DNA from: a virus
DNA length: 64,000 bases
Virus record (IMG/VR): IMGVR_UViG_3300040856_003054
Span: 62,001 to 126,000 of that record
Reading direction: 5' to 3' (one strand)
A program made the position numbers and the translations under genes. Positions 34,954 to 41,462 of the stretch are shown one piece after another. Within the stretch, counting starts at the first letter, position 1; every line of letters begins with the position of its first letter. Under the pieces are notes generated by a model, which saw only the letters and a program-made list of their open reading frames with translations, ran no database searches and was not told the origin of the DNA.

Positions 34954-35012
34954 GTGTGCCAGTCAAATCACTGGCACACAAAATGAGCACAGCACCCCAG
35001 ATGGTGTATTCT
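34954..35012 (+). promoter_or_regulatory. Hairpin followed by TGAGCA-class promoter
   Basis: A perfect 10-bp hairpin GTGTGCCAGT/ACTGGCACAC (34954-34963 with 34970-34979) is followed by TGAGCA (34984-34989), 17 bases and TATTCT (35007-35012). A shortened relative of the hairpin precedes the promoter at 39596. Confidence 0.65.
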
Positions 35013-35037
35013 TAAGAAGTCGAGAGGAACACACCCG

Positions 35038-35355
35038 ATGGCAGTCACCAAAACCGCAAGCAGCAATCGAGTCCACGATAACATCGACGAGAACGATGTT
35101 TGTATCATCAACCTGGGACGCAAGCACAACTTTAACATTCTCCCAGTTGTGATGCGTCAGGAGACCGAAAAAGCAATCCAGTTTGGTTCGATTCTCACGC
35201 CACGTCACTCTATCTGGTTTCCGAAGAAAGCACTGCGTGAGTGTAAAGAAGTGCCTGGAACTTTCACGATTGCGCCTTGGTTTTCTTTCGATTCTTGGGG
35301 TTGCTTGTTTCTGAGCAGCAACATGCGTCGTTCGATGTCTACTCTGGAGTTCTGA
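35038..35355 (+). CDS. Protein of unknown function
   Basis: This gene encodes 105 residues, basic. Strand-like segments (DVCIINLGRKHNFNILPVVM, GSILTPRHSIWF, GTFTIAPWFSFDSWGCLFL) indicate a beta-rich fold. It heads a run of closely spaced small genes up to 36143. No family is recognised. Confidence 0.66.
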   Translation: MAVTKTASSNRVHDNIDENDVCIINLGRKHNFNILPVVMRQETEKAIQFGSILTPRHSIWFPKKALRECKEVPGTFTIAPWFSFDSWGCLFLSSNMRRSMSTLEF

Positions 35356-35358
35356 ATC

Positions 35359-35544
35359 ATGACTGCATTTGTAACACCAAAGAGCAAGAAAGCACGCAAC
35401 CGATTCTGTAACTTAATGGGACAAGAATCGGAGTGTGTGATTGAACAAAACAAAGGTGATCGTGTGTTTCTGCGATCACTGAATGGTAAAAACTTCTTCT
35501 GGGTTAATCTTCTCAACGATTCTGATTGGAGCATTGAACTATGA
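35359..35544 (+). CDS. Small basic protein of unknown function
   Basis: This gene encodes 61 residues. Basic N-terminus (TPKSKKARNRFCNLMGQ), then strands (GDRVFLRSLNGKNFFWVN). It may bind nucleic acid by charge, but no motif proves that. ATGA overlap with the next gene. Confidence 0.62.
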   Translation: MTAFVTPKSKKARNRFCNLMGQESECVIEQNKGDRVFLRSLNGKNFFWVNLLNDSDWSIEL

Positions 35545-35726
35545 CTTTTGTTGATGCACTTTTTGCTTCTGGTTATGATTATGACAAATACGTTGGTGCA
35601 TTTATGAAAGAAGAATCCAATGGTGATTTGCATACTTATCTTAATGTAGAAGATGATGAATGGATCTATGAAAAGTGTGATGCTGATGATAATGTTCTGT
35701 CTACCGTTCCTTTCACTCTGAACTGA
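35541..35726 (+). CDS. Small acidic protein of unknown function
   Basis: This gene encodes 61 residues, rich in Asp, Tyr and Glu (SGYDYDKYVGAFMKEESNGD), with strands towards the end (EWIYEKCDADDNVLSTVPF). Overlaps the previous gene by four bases. Function is unknown. Confidence 0.62.
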   Translation: MTFVDALFASGYDYDKYVGAFMKEESNGDLHTYLNVEDDEWIYEKCDADDNVLSTVPFTLN

Positions 35727-35728
35727 TC

Positions 35729-35953
35729 ATGAATCTCTACATTCTCAATGAAGTGCTGTATGATTACACTGATGGAATGTGTGTGATTGCAGCAGAATCT
35801 ATGGGTCGATGTGAACAACTTTTTATGAAAGAGTTTAGTGGTGATTATAATAAAGAAGAGCGACAAAAAGAGTTCAGTGCTGCACCAATTAAAGTGATTG
35901 AAGGTATCAATCATCCTGAAGGAATTGTAAGTTATGTGTATGGAGGTGGTTGA
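35729..35953 (+). CDS. Conserved small protein (MNLYILNEVL family)
   Basis: This gene encodes 74 residues. The start MNLYILNEVLYDYTDGMCVI and the end YVYGGG fit a family I recall in cyanophages, a small alpha/beta domain with a helix (ESMGRCEQLFMKEF) in the middle. No function is known. The next gene starts two bases after its stop. Confidence 0.7.
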   Translation: MNLYILNEVLYDYTDGMCVIAAESMGRCEQLFMKEFSGDYNKEERQKEFSAAPIKVIEGINHPEGIVSYVYGGG

Positions 35954-35954
35954 G

Positions 35955-36143
35955 ATGAATCAAGCACAACTCATCAATTCGATTGAACAACAACTTGAAA
36001 ATCTGATGCACTTTGATGGTGATCTTGCCGATGATTTTGAGTTAATGTTGTATGATGATCAAGAGCAACCAATTATCAAGAACTTCACACCACAAGTGTT
36101 AGAACAACTCACTCAAATTGTCTATGAACTTGATAACAACTGA
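35955..36143 (+). CDS. Small acidic helical protein
   Basis: This gene encodes 62 residues from the ATG at 35955; the upstream in-frame ATG at 35934 would overlap the previous gene. Helices (QAQLINSIEQQLENLMHF, TPQVLEQLTQIVYELDN) flank an acidic loop. A structured intergenic region follows. Confidence 0.62.
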   Translation: MNQAQLINSIEQQLENLMHFDGDLADDFELMLYDDQEQPIIKNFTPQVLEQLTQIVYELDNN

Positions 36144-36383
36144 TTTTTCTGTGATTTCCTTGTAGCGCATGACCCAACCTACCATGCCACTGAAATTGCA
36201 GAAAAATCACGTTTCTGCTTAAGTGGTGGACTGCGATCTCAGCGAGTCGCATGGTGAGATCTGACAGGATACCAGCAGCAAGCATCAAATCTCACCAGTG
36301 TGCCAATTCAATCTCCGCACACTATTGCTTGATTTCTCATCCGATTCATGGGATTCTATAGAAGTCGAAAGGAACACAACCAC
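36144..36383 (+). other. Structured non-coding region with promoter
   Basis: These 240 bases hold no supportable gene. They contain several perfect stems: GCAGAAA/TTTCTGC (36198-36204 with 36212-36218), TGCGA/TCGCA (36232-36236 with 36247-36251) and GGTGAGAT/ATCTCACC (36253-36260 with 36289-36296). A possible promoter TTGATT (36329-36334), 17 bases, GATTCT (36352-36357) lies before the ATG at 36384. The hairpins could be a small RNA or a leader; nothing decides between them. Confidence 0.5.
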
Positions 36384-36560
36384 ATGACCAACGAAATTCT
36401 TCAATCTCTCCCACAGTTTATTCTTGAGATGGATGCTGATTGGGAGATGGTTTGTGACTTTGTTTTGTCACAAGATTCGTCCATGAGATTTGTTAGTGCT
36501 GAAAGTGATTCTCTATGGTTAGCAGTTGAGAAACTTTTCCTGGAGGAGATTGATGCCTGA
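36384..36560 (+). CDS. Small acidic protein of unknown function
   Basis: This gene encodes 58 residues from the ATG at 36384 (upstream AAAGGAA). It is helical and acidic (LQSLPQFILEMDADWEMVCD, LWLAVEKLFLEEIDA). It overlaps the next gene by eight bases. No family is recognised. Confidence 0.62.
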   Translation: MTNEILQSLPQFILEMDADWEMVCDFVLSQDSSMRFVSAESDSLWLAVEKLFLEEIDA

Positions 36561-36744
36561 AATGTTTGCTGTTCAACCTAAGTCATTTGGTGAGTTTGAT
36601 GATTATTCTGCAGAGTATTGTTCAAGTTATGATGATGCTCAAGATGTTGCATTTGATTGGTCTATCAGTGAAGGTGGAGCACCAATGATCATCTGGAGAA
36701 TTACATCGAACAATCCTATTCGCTGGTCTGAGGTGATTGCCTGA
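36553..36744 (+). CDS. Small acidic protein of unknown function
   Basis: This gene encodes 63 residues from the ATG at 36553, which has a good AGGAG site at 36543-36547. Acidic/aromatic middle (FGEFDDYSAEYCSSYDDAQD), then MIIWRITSNNP near the end. The stop overlaps the next ATG by one base. Function is unknown. Confidence 0.62.
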   Translation: MPEMFAVQPKSFGEFDDYSAEYCSSYDDAQDVAFDWSISEGGAPMIIWRITSNNPIRWSEVIA

Positions 36745-36875
36745 TGTTCACTATTAAGTATCAAACTCCTTACAATCAATGTGAGTGGAGAACACAAAGT
36801 TTCTCTACACTTGAAGAAGCAAAGAGAATGGTAGAGTTCTATCGTTCTTGTGGATCACCTGCCCAACTTGTTTGA
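36744..36875 (+). CDS. Conserved short protein
   Basis: This gene encodes 43 residues. The pattern YQTPYNQCEWRTQSFSTLEE followed by AKRMVEFYRSCGSPAQLV is one I recall in many cyanophages. Beta-beta-alpha order is likely. No function is known. Confidence 0.66.
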   Translation: MFTIKYQTPYNQCEWRTQSFSTLEEAKRMVEFYRSCGSPAQLV

Positions 36876-36878
36876 ATT

Positions 36879-37175
36879 ATGACAACTGCAATCTTTGATT
36901 CTGCTTTCTTCGGTTATTCTAATCTGCCTGATTTGATTGAGGTTAATGATCAAAAACTGATTCCAATTAAAACTCTAAAGGTATTTCAAAAAGGAACACA
37001 TTTTGTTCAGTATGCTTGCAAAGTTCTAAAGATTCAGATTCATCGACCAGTCAAAGGTTTGTTGTGTGTAGAAGATCAGTATGCTCAAGTTCTTGAGTAT
37101 TTGTATCTGAATTATAGCAATCCTTCTGGACGTAATGATGCACAAGCAATTCTAAATGTGTTTTCTATTCAATGA
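36879..37175 (+). CDS. Protein of unknown function
   Basis: This gene encodes 98 residues. Strand and helix alternate (LIEVNDQKLIPIKTLKVFQK, VQYACKVLKIQIHRP, DQYAQVLEYLYLNY). Basic/neutral and soluble. ATGA overlap with the next gene. No family is recognised. Confidence 0.65.
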   Translation: MTTAIFDSAFFGYSNLPDLIEVNDQKLIPIKTLKVFQKGTHFVQYACKVLKIQIHRPVKGLLCVEDQYAQVLEYLYLNYSNPSGRNDAQAILNVFSIQ

Positions 37176-37336
37176 TCAAATCTCTTCTGAATCTGATACC
37201 AGTCAAACACGGATCTTATACTCAAGAAGGTAATCAGATTCGTCGAACATTCTCATTTGGTTATAGTTACATTATCACCACATGTAAGACATCAAAAGAA
37301 GCACAACGTATCGTAAATCAATTCAATTTGTTATGA
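37172..37336 (+). CDS. Small basic protein of unknown function
   Basis: This gene encodes 54 residues. Strand segments (RRTFSFGYSYIITTC) and a terminal helix (SKEAQRIVNQFNLL) give a beta-beta-alpha pattern similar in order to the 36744 gene. Overlaps its neighbours by four bases. Confidence 0.6.
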   Translation: MIKSLLNLIPVKHGSYTQEGNQIRRTFSFGYSYIITTCKTSKEAQRIVNQFNLL

Positions 37337-37470
37337 CTAAAACAAGTTTCTATCAAGGTCAATCGTATTCTAAGTTTGATGCCTATTATGAAGAGGAAGA
37401 TTGTGAGCACGATGATTATATGAGTGCAGAAGATTACGAACGTCGTGAATACTATCGGACTCATGATTGA
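37333..37470 (+). CDS. Small acidic Tyr-rich protein
   Basis: This gene encodes 45 residues with an unusually high share of Tyr, Asp and Glu (FDAYYEEEDCEHDDYMSAED). Probably disordered or partner-binding. ATGA overlap upstream, eight-base overlap downstream. Confidence 0.55.
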   Translation: MTKTSFYQGQSYSKFDAYYEEEDCEHDDYMSAEDYERREYYRTHD

Positions 37471-37630
37471 AACTGATTTCTTTATTCTGAATGGTGAACA
37501 GTATCAAGAGTATTATACTGAAGCAACAAAGGTAGGTGTTACTCTTGATTACTATTTGATGGAGTTTACGGATACTGAAGGACCAGATGTTGTATATGAT
37601 GGAGAGAATTGGGTTGAGATTAGTGAATAA
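37463..37630 (+). CDS. Small acidic protein of unknown function
   Basis: This gene encodes 55 residues from the ATG at 37463. FFILNGEQYQEYYTEATKVG and VTLDYYLMEFTDTEG are recognisable segments, and YYLMEF resembles the end of the 25224 protein (VEYYLAEFY), so both may share a short C-terminal helix. The stop lies in AATAAATA (37626-37633), the left edge of element F. Confidence 0.6.
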   Translation: MIETDFFILNGEQYQEYYTEATKVGVTLDYYLMEFTDTEGPDVVYDGENWVEISE

Positions 37631-37637
37631 ATAGTGA

Positions 37638-37719
37638 TGCTTAAATGAGTCGCATCTTTAAGTAGAGAGGGGGCAGAAATGCTCCTTTTCTTGTATAAAT
37701 AATACTGCGACTCTTTAAG
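37638..37719 (+). promoter_or_regulatory. HEG switch element F
   Basis: The 5' arm CTTAAATGAGTCGCA (37640-37654) is complementary, with one bulged T, to TGCGACTCTTTAAG (37706-37719). A local stem CTTAAA/TTTAAG (37640-37645 with 37657-37662) shares part of the arm. Terminator hairpin with GAAA loop (37669-37686) is followed by TTTCTT. The late promoter TATAAATA is at 37694-37701. The HEG starts at 37726. Confidence 0.74.
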
Positions 37720-37725
37720 ACAAGA

Positions 37726-38490
37726 ATGAATAACAAGTATTACACTTACGCCTATTTGCGTGAAGATGGAACTCCCTATTATATTGGAAAAGGAGAAGGG
37801 AATCGTGCATATAAAAAGCAACATAATTGCCCTGTTCCAAAAGATAGAAATCGCATCATCTTTCTTAAACAAAATCTTTGTGAAGAAGAAGCACTTAGAC
37901 ACGAAACTTATCTAATAGCAGTTCTTGGTAGGAAAGATTTAGGAACTGGAATCTTACGCAATTTGACTGATGGTGGAGAAGGTGTGAGTGGAGTTGTTTG
38001 GACTGAAGAAAGGAGAAAAAGTTTTAGTGAATATAAAAAGAAAAATCCATCTATTATGTCTGATGAATATATTGAAAGATTGAGAAGAAGGATGAAAAAC
38101 TTCAGTCACACTGATGAAGCAAAGGATAAAATAAGCAGAGCAAATAGTGGTAGAAAATGGGATGAAGATAGTAGGAAAAGAGGAAGTATTGCACAAAAAG
38201 AAAGATATAAAAAAGGCAACAATTCTCTTGCTAATCTCACTCCAGAAAAGAGAAAGGAAATTGTGCAAAAGTCAAATGAAACTAATAAGAAAAATGGAAC
38301 AGGCGCCTGGGGTTTAAGTGAAGAAGAAAGAAGAGAAAGAGCAAAGAAAAACTATCACAAAACTCTTGGAGTTGTTAATTCTACAATGTGGAAATGTTTA
38401 GTAACTGGAAAGATTACAAATGCAGGAGCATTGACAGGTTATCAGAAAGCAAGAGGAATTGATATTTCATTAAGAGAGAAAATTGTATAA
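37726..38490 (+). CDS. GIY-YIG homing endonuclease
   Basis: This gene encodes 254 residues. The GIY-YIG head has YTYAYL (6-11) and YYIGKG (18-23), plus EEEALRHETYLIAV. The middle contains NUMOD3-like units (AKDKISRANSGRKWDEDSRK) and an NGTGAWGLSEEERRERAKKN segment like that in the 6923 enzyme. The C-terminal module WKCLVTGKITNAGALTGYQK is also that of the 6923 enzyme. So its head matches the 5159/28448 type and its tail the 6923 type. It is driven by element F and followed by a long non-coding stretch. Confidence 0.92.
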   Translation: MNNKYYTYAYLREDGTPYYIGKGEGNRAYKKQHNCPVPKDRNRIIFLKQNLCEEEALRHETYLIAVLGRKDLGTGILRNLTDGGEGVSGVVWTEERRKSFSEYKKKNPSIMSDEYIERLRRRMKNFSHTDEAKDKISRANSGRKWDEDSRKRGSIAQKERYKKGNNSLANLTPEKRKEIVQKSNETNKKNGTGAWGLSEEERRERAKKNYHKTLGVVNSTMWKCLVTGKITNAGALTGYQKARGIDISLREKIV

Positions 38491-38957
38491 AATCTTTGTT
38501 TTTATGGTCAAATAGTGCTAAAAAGTAATAAAAACGTTAATAAATGTATTTTTAAATGTATATGAATGTTTTTAATCGCTGATAATTATTCTTATTAAAT
38601 GGTGATAATAATACTGATTCGTATCAGATAGTAGGTGTTTATTGTCTTATAAATGTCTCTCTGAGTCCTTATTTGACCTTTTAAATGTGCTCAGGTCTTG
38701 TGATTATGCCCTTATAAAGTATCAATTAAACTCCTTAAATGTCTTATAAATGTGTCGAGGTCTTGTGATCTTAGGCCCCACTGTAACACGAACGACCCCA
38801 AAATGTCAAGCACCCCGAAATAAAACTCCACAACCCCGTCATAAAACCCACACAGACCCCGCAAAAACATCACCAGACCCCCATAAATACGCTCAACCCC
38901 CTTGACATAAAACCCACAGCATCTTAGAGTATTTCTATACACATCAGGAGCACACTT
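38491..38957 (+). other. Long non-coding region: AT-rich half, then phased C-tracts
   Basis: These 467 bases carry no convincing gene. The first half (to about 38770) is AT-rich with repeated TAAATGT and a direct repeat AGGTCTTGTGAT (38693-38704 and 38758-38769). The second half is almost free of G on this strand, with seven C4-5 tracts starting near 38776, 38796, 38813, 38834, 38857, 38878 and 38897. Spacings are 17 to 23 bases, about two helical turns, with A-tracts between. The region could be an origin, a bent-DNA regulatory site or a boundary between transcription units. A minus-strand frame at 38712-38942 merely reflects the repeats. Confidence 0.6.
38902..38930 (+). promoter_or_regulatory. 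Sigma70-like promoter downstream of phased tracts
   Basis: TTGACA (38902-38907), 17 bases, TAGAGT (38925-38930). It lies 27 bases before the ATG at 38958, with AGGAG at 38946-38950 as the ribosome-binding site. Confidence 0.7.
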
Positions 38958-39131
38958 ATGTCAGTTGCGTATTCTCAAGCACAGAAGCAGCGTTATAGGG
39001 TCACTCTAGATCTATCAGTGTTCGGTGACTTCGACCCACATCAGATTGACTGGGAGAAGTTATTTAAGTTAGAACCTGCAGAGAAGTGTGATGCTTATGT
39101 TGAGGACCTAAGTGTACCTGATAAGTGGTAA
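38958..39131 (+). CDS. Conserved small protein (YRVTLDL family)
   Basis: This gene encodes 57 residues. The pattern YRVTLDLSVFGDFDPHQIDW followed by KLFKLEPAEKCDAYVEDLS is one I recall in cyanophages, function unknown. A good AGGAG (38946-38950) sits eight bases before the ATG. It is the first gene downstream of the long non-coding region. Confidence 0.7.
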   Translation: MSVAYSQAQKQRYRVTLDLSVFGDFDPHQIDWEKLFKLEPAEKCDAYVEDLSVPDKW

Positions 39132-39182
39132 GTTGCTCTGATTGTTGATACCATGTGCCAAAAGTACTAGTGTCACAATAAA

Positions 39183-39211
39183 TGAGCACAGCACCCAAAA
39201 TCATGTATTCT
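39183..39211 (+). promoter_or_regulatory. Promoter of the TGAGCA-17-TATTnT class
   Basis: TGAGCA (39183-39188), 17 bases, TATTCT (39206-39211); 27 bases before the ATG at 39238. The bases from AATGAGCACAGCACC to ATG-TATTCT closely match the copies at 34984 and 33395. Confidence 0.62.
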
Positions 39212-39237
39212 ATAAGGGTCGAGATCACCACACAGCA

Positions 39238-39552
39238 ATGCGCAAGATCGAAACCCTGATGAATGAAGCAGTGACTGAAGCACTGAACTGGAAAAGTGGC
39301 AACACTGAGGTGAAAACAGATCTTTCAAATAACTCCCGTGTGTTTCTTCACGGCAACCATATTGCAACCATTGGTGAGGGTTTCATTCAGTTATTTGATG
39401 GAGGTTGGCGTACAGCAACGACTAAATCACGCCTCAATTCTTTACTCTTTGCTCACGGTGCTGATGATAAAGTATTCCAGAAGAAAGGAGAGTGGTTTGT
39501 GTCAACTAACAGCGGCACAGTTAAGTTCACCACTGGTATGATTCTCTGGTGA
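39238..39552 (+). CDS. Conserved phage protein of unknown function
   Basis: This gene encodes 104 residues from the ATG at 39238; the open frame upstream covers the promoter. Helix (MRKIETLMNEAVTEALNW), then strands (SRVFLHGNHIATIGEGFIQL) and WRTATTKSRLNSLL, a pattern I recall in several phages as a small alpha/beta protein. Basic. The function is not known to me. Confidence 0.68.
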   Translation: MRKIETLMNEAVTEALNWKSGNTEVKTDLSNNSRVFLHGNHIATIGEGFIQLFDGGWRTATTKSRLNSLLFAHGADDKVFQKKGEWFVSTNSGTVKFTTGMILW

Positions 39553-39563
39553 TTGTTTATACC

Positions 39564-39624
39564 TTGTGCCAGTCAGATCTCTGGCACAAGACCCCTTGAG
39601 ATCTCCACCGATCTCTGCAATACT
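39564..39624 (+). promoter_or_regulatory. Hairpin followed by sigma70-like promoter
   Basis: TTGTGCCAG/CTGGCACAA (39564-39572 with 39581-39589) folds perfectly. TTGAGA (39596-39601), 17 bases, AATACT (39619-39624) follows, then TAAAGAGTCAAAG as at 34233-34250. Confidence 0.65.
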
Positions 39625-39647
39625 TAAAGAGTCAAAGAACGACACCG

Positions 39648-39956
39648 ATGCAACTCCAAGACCTCTACAAAAACATCACCCTCACTGAGGAACTTGCACT
39701 GGAAAACTATCAGCAACGCAATGGGGTTGTTGATTATAAACTGCCTGGGGAGTGTAATCATTACTTCGCAAAGTATGATTTGAATGGCACTCGCATCGGT
39801 GAGATCTGCCTGACCTGTAAAGTTGCCAAGAGTGTAAAAGGTCAGTTGCGTTATACTTTCCAGATCGACGGTAAGAGAGTTTCAAAGGCGCAGATTGATC
39901 ACTCTATGATCTATCGGGGCGCGATTGAAGGTTATGCTCCTGGCACCTACTTCTGA
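39648..39956 (+). CDS. Protein with Cys/His metal-binding pattern
   Basis: This gene encodes 102 residues. ECNHYFAKYDLNGTRIGEIC then LTCK (about 35-57) contains a CxH...CxxC set that could bind zinc. A basic C-terminal half follows (GKRVSKAQIDHSMIYRG). Single gene between two promoters. Family not recognised. Confidence 0.65.
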   Translation: MQLQDLYKNITLTEELALENYQQRNGVVDYKLPGECNHYFAKYDLNGTRIGEICLTCKVAKSVKGQLRYTFQIDGKRVSKAQIDHSMIYRGAIEGYAPGTYF

Positions 39957-39988
39957 GGTGTGACAATCGGGGAACTGGTCAGAACCCC

Positions 39989-40017
39989 TTGACCTGATCC
40001 CCCAGATACCATAAGAT
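39989..40017 (+). promoter_or_regulatory. Sigma70-like promoter
   Basis: TTGACC (39989-39994), 17 bases, TAAGAT (40012-40017), 46 bases before the ATG at 40064. A GGGGGGAGG run follows in the leader (40027-40035). Confidence 0.62.
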
Positions 40018-40063
40018 AGGTTCATCGGGGGGAGGAAACGAACCCCACACAATCTTCACTCTC

Positions 40064-40315
40064 ATGAGCACCACTTTCCAGACCAACATCACCGACACCA
40101 ACTATAACGGTTGGACCAATTATGAAACCTGGAATGTATCTCTGTGGATTCAGAATGATCCTGGTTTGTATTATTTCGCCAAGGATTGTGAGTCCTACGA
40201 TGATCTGATCTCTGGTCTTTATGATTGTGGTTCTACTGAAACCCCTGACGGTGTGAAGTGGAATGATTCTAAGATCAACCACATTGAGATCAACGAAATG
40301 CTGGAAGATCTCTGA
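40064..40315 (+). CDS. Conserved phage protein (WTNYETWN family)
   Basis: This gene encodes 83 residues. YNGWTNYETWNVSLWIQND (about residues 14-32) is a strong signature I recall from many phages (DUF7249-like), followed by an acidic helix and DGVKWNDSKINHIEINEML. No enzyme activity has been linked to this signature as far as I know. Confidence 0.78.
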   Translation: MSTTFQTNITDTNYNGWTNYETWNVSLWIQNDPGLYYFAKDCESYDDLISGLYDCGSTETPDGVKWNDSKINHIEINEMLEDL

Positions 40316-40351
40316 TCTCCAGTCACACCAACCCCACCACACTTTCCTCTC

Positions 40352-40543
40352 ATGACTGTTACCCAGTTCGCAACACTGTCTAACATCGACCTTGCAATTG
40401 CTGAGGTTCAAGGTAAAGTTAAGGTGACACGGTTAGCAACAGTGAAACCCCGTAAGTCTGACCTGATAATGACACAAACTAAGGGGAATCGTTGTAGAAC
40501 TAACCGTAGCAGTGGCACTAACTTTGTGACACAAGTTCGCTGA
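40352..40543 (+). CDS. Small basic protein of unknown function
   Basis: This gene encodes 63 residues. It starts with a helix (LSNIDLAIAEVQGKV), then is Lys/Arg/Thr-rich (KPRKSDLIMTQTKGNRCRTN). The gene has a 36-base gap before it and an ATG after CTCTC without a clear ribosome-binding site, so it is less certain than its neighbours. Confidence 0.45.
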   Translation: MTVTQFATLSNIDLAIAEVQGKVKVTRLATVKPRKSDLIMTQTKGNRCRTNRSSGTNFVTQVR

Positions 40544-40616
40544 GTTAGTGACACAAACAGTCCTGAGTATGACTCTAAACTACTCACACACAGTTCTCTA
40601 CTCTTTCTTCTACATT

Positions 40617-40754
40617 ATGACCCGCTCGATTGCACTTTCTCTTCTGAATCAAGCATCTAACGGCACTGAACTTCTGTCCATTCTGGATGTTATCATGAGT
40701 GATGAATCTGCGGTAAGTAACAACGAACCCACTGCAGATAGCATCGAGTTCTGA
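40617..40754 (+). CDS. Short conserved protein
   Basis: This gene encodes 45 residues from the ATG at 40617; the frame is open further up, but earlier codons look non-coding. The helix IALSLLNQASNGTELLSILD and acidic tail (NEPTADSIEF) resemble short cyanophage proteins I recall. A large stem follows the stop. Confidence 0.55.
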   Translation: MTRSIALSLLNQASNGTELLSILDVIMSDESAVSNNEPTADSIEF

Positions 40755-41024
40755 TCGTTAACTGGGTGGGGATTTAGGTATTCTTTCTCCCCGCCCTCAG
40801 TTATATCATGAATTAGATGTTTGAGTGATTATAATTAAACAGTGGTGATTGATTGTTTATTCGTGCAATCGCAGTTTATTCGTATTCTTATTCGCAGTTA
40901 ATTTATATCGTTGTTTATTGTTTATATCGGGCGATGCGGTTATAAAAATCGATAACTACCCTAACCTACACTGTATGTCTTTTTCGACCTCTAAATATCA
41001 ATCTCATAAAAATTTTCCGAAGGT
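40755..41024 (+). other. Non-coding region with large stem and TTATTCG repeats
   Basis: After the stop, AACTGGGTGGGGA and TCCCCGCCCTCAGTT (about 40760-40803) form an imperfect GC stem without a T run. The next 130 bases are AT-rich, with repeated TTTATTCG and CGCAGTT motifs (40857-40905). CTCTAAATATC (40990-41000) resembles a late box. No gene is seen. It could be a terminator plus a regulatory or origin-like stretch. Confidence 0.45.
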
Positions 41025-41186
41025 ATGACAGCACTCAAAAACCGCCACCATAGAAATCCTTATTGGAATTTTTGGAGAGTGATACTCGCAGGTTGGATAA
41101 TCAGATATCCAAAGACAATGAGTAGAGTGATACTAGTTCCTCTTGGGTTTTTGATAGTACTGATATATAATGCGATAGTAAATTAA
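41025..41186 (+). CDS. Small membrane protein
   Basis: This gene encodes 53 residues. Basic N-terminus (KNRHHRNPYWNFWR), amphipathic VILAGWIIRYPKTMSR, then a hydrophobic helix (VILVPLGFLIVLIYNAIV, 35-52). The design is one I recall in cyanophages. Start has GAAGGT immediately upstream, unusually close. Confidence 0.58.
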   Translation: MTALKNRHHRNPYWNFWRVILAGWIIRYPKTMSRVILVPLGFLIVLIYNAIVN

Positions 41187-41220
41187 GATTTGCGCAAAAA
41201 ATTCCGGAGATATTTTTCAT

Positions 41221-41412
41221 ATGGAAAAGGTCTATCACATCTATGCAAAAGATAGATGTTTATTTCATTCAGTAAAAGAAGATGAATTCATAACAACTTG
41301 GAATACCCTCAATAATATGGTTGGTTTAATGAAAACCGACTATAGTGTTGAGGATTTATCGTATGAAGAATTGACTGTAAATAAAGACACAATATTGAAT
41401 TCATCGCATTGA
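41221..41412 (+). CDS. Conserved small acidic protein
   Basis: This gene encodes 63 residues. MEKVYHIYAKDRCLFHSVKE and DLSYEEL near residue 45 fit a small cyanophage family I recall; beta-beta-alpha order. GGAGA (41205-41209) is the ribosome-binding site. The stop lies within the TTGACA of the next promoter. Confidence 0.66.
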   Translation: MEKVYHIYAKDRCLFHSVKEDEFITTWNTLNNMVGLMKTDYSVEDLSYEELTVNKDTILNSSH

Positions 41413-41438
41413 CAAAGACATATATACACTGTTAAAAT
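41409..41438 (+). promoter_or_regulatory. Sigma70-like promoter with extended -10
   Basis: TTGACA (41409-41414), 18 bases, TAAAAT (41433-41438), with TGT just before the -10. It lies 25 bases upstream of the ATG at 41463. Confidence 0.68.
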
Positions 41439-41462
41439 TGACATTGAAGGTTTATTTCTCTT

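Noticed and set aside
38712-38942. Minus-strand 76-residue frame
   Set aside because: Low-complexity Gly/Phe/Tyr peptide that only mirrors the C-tract repeats; every other gene is on the + strand.
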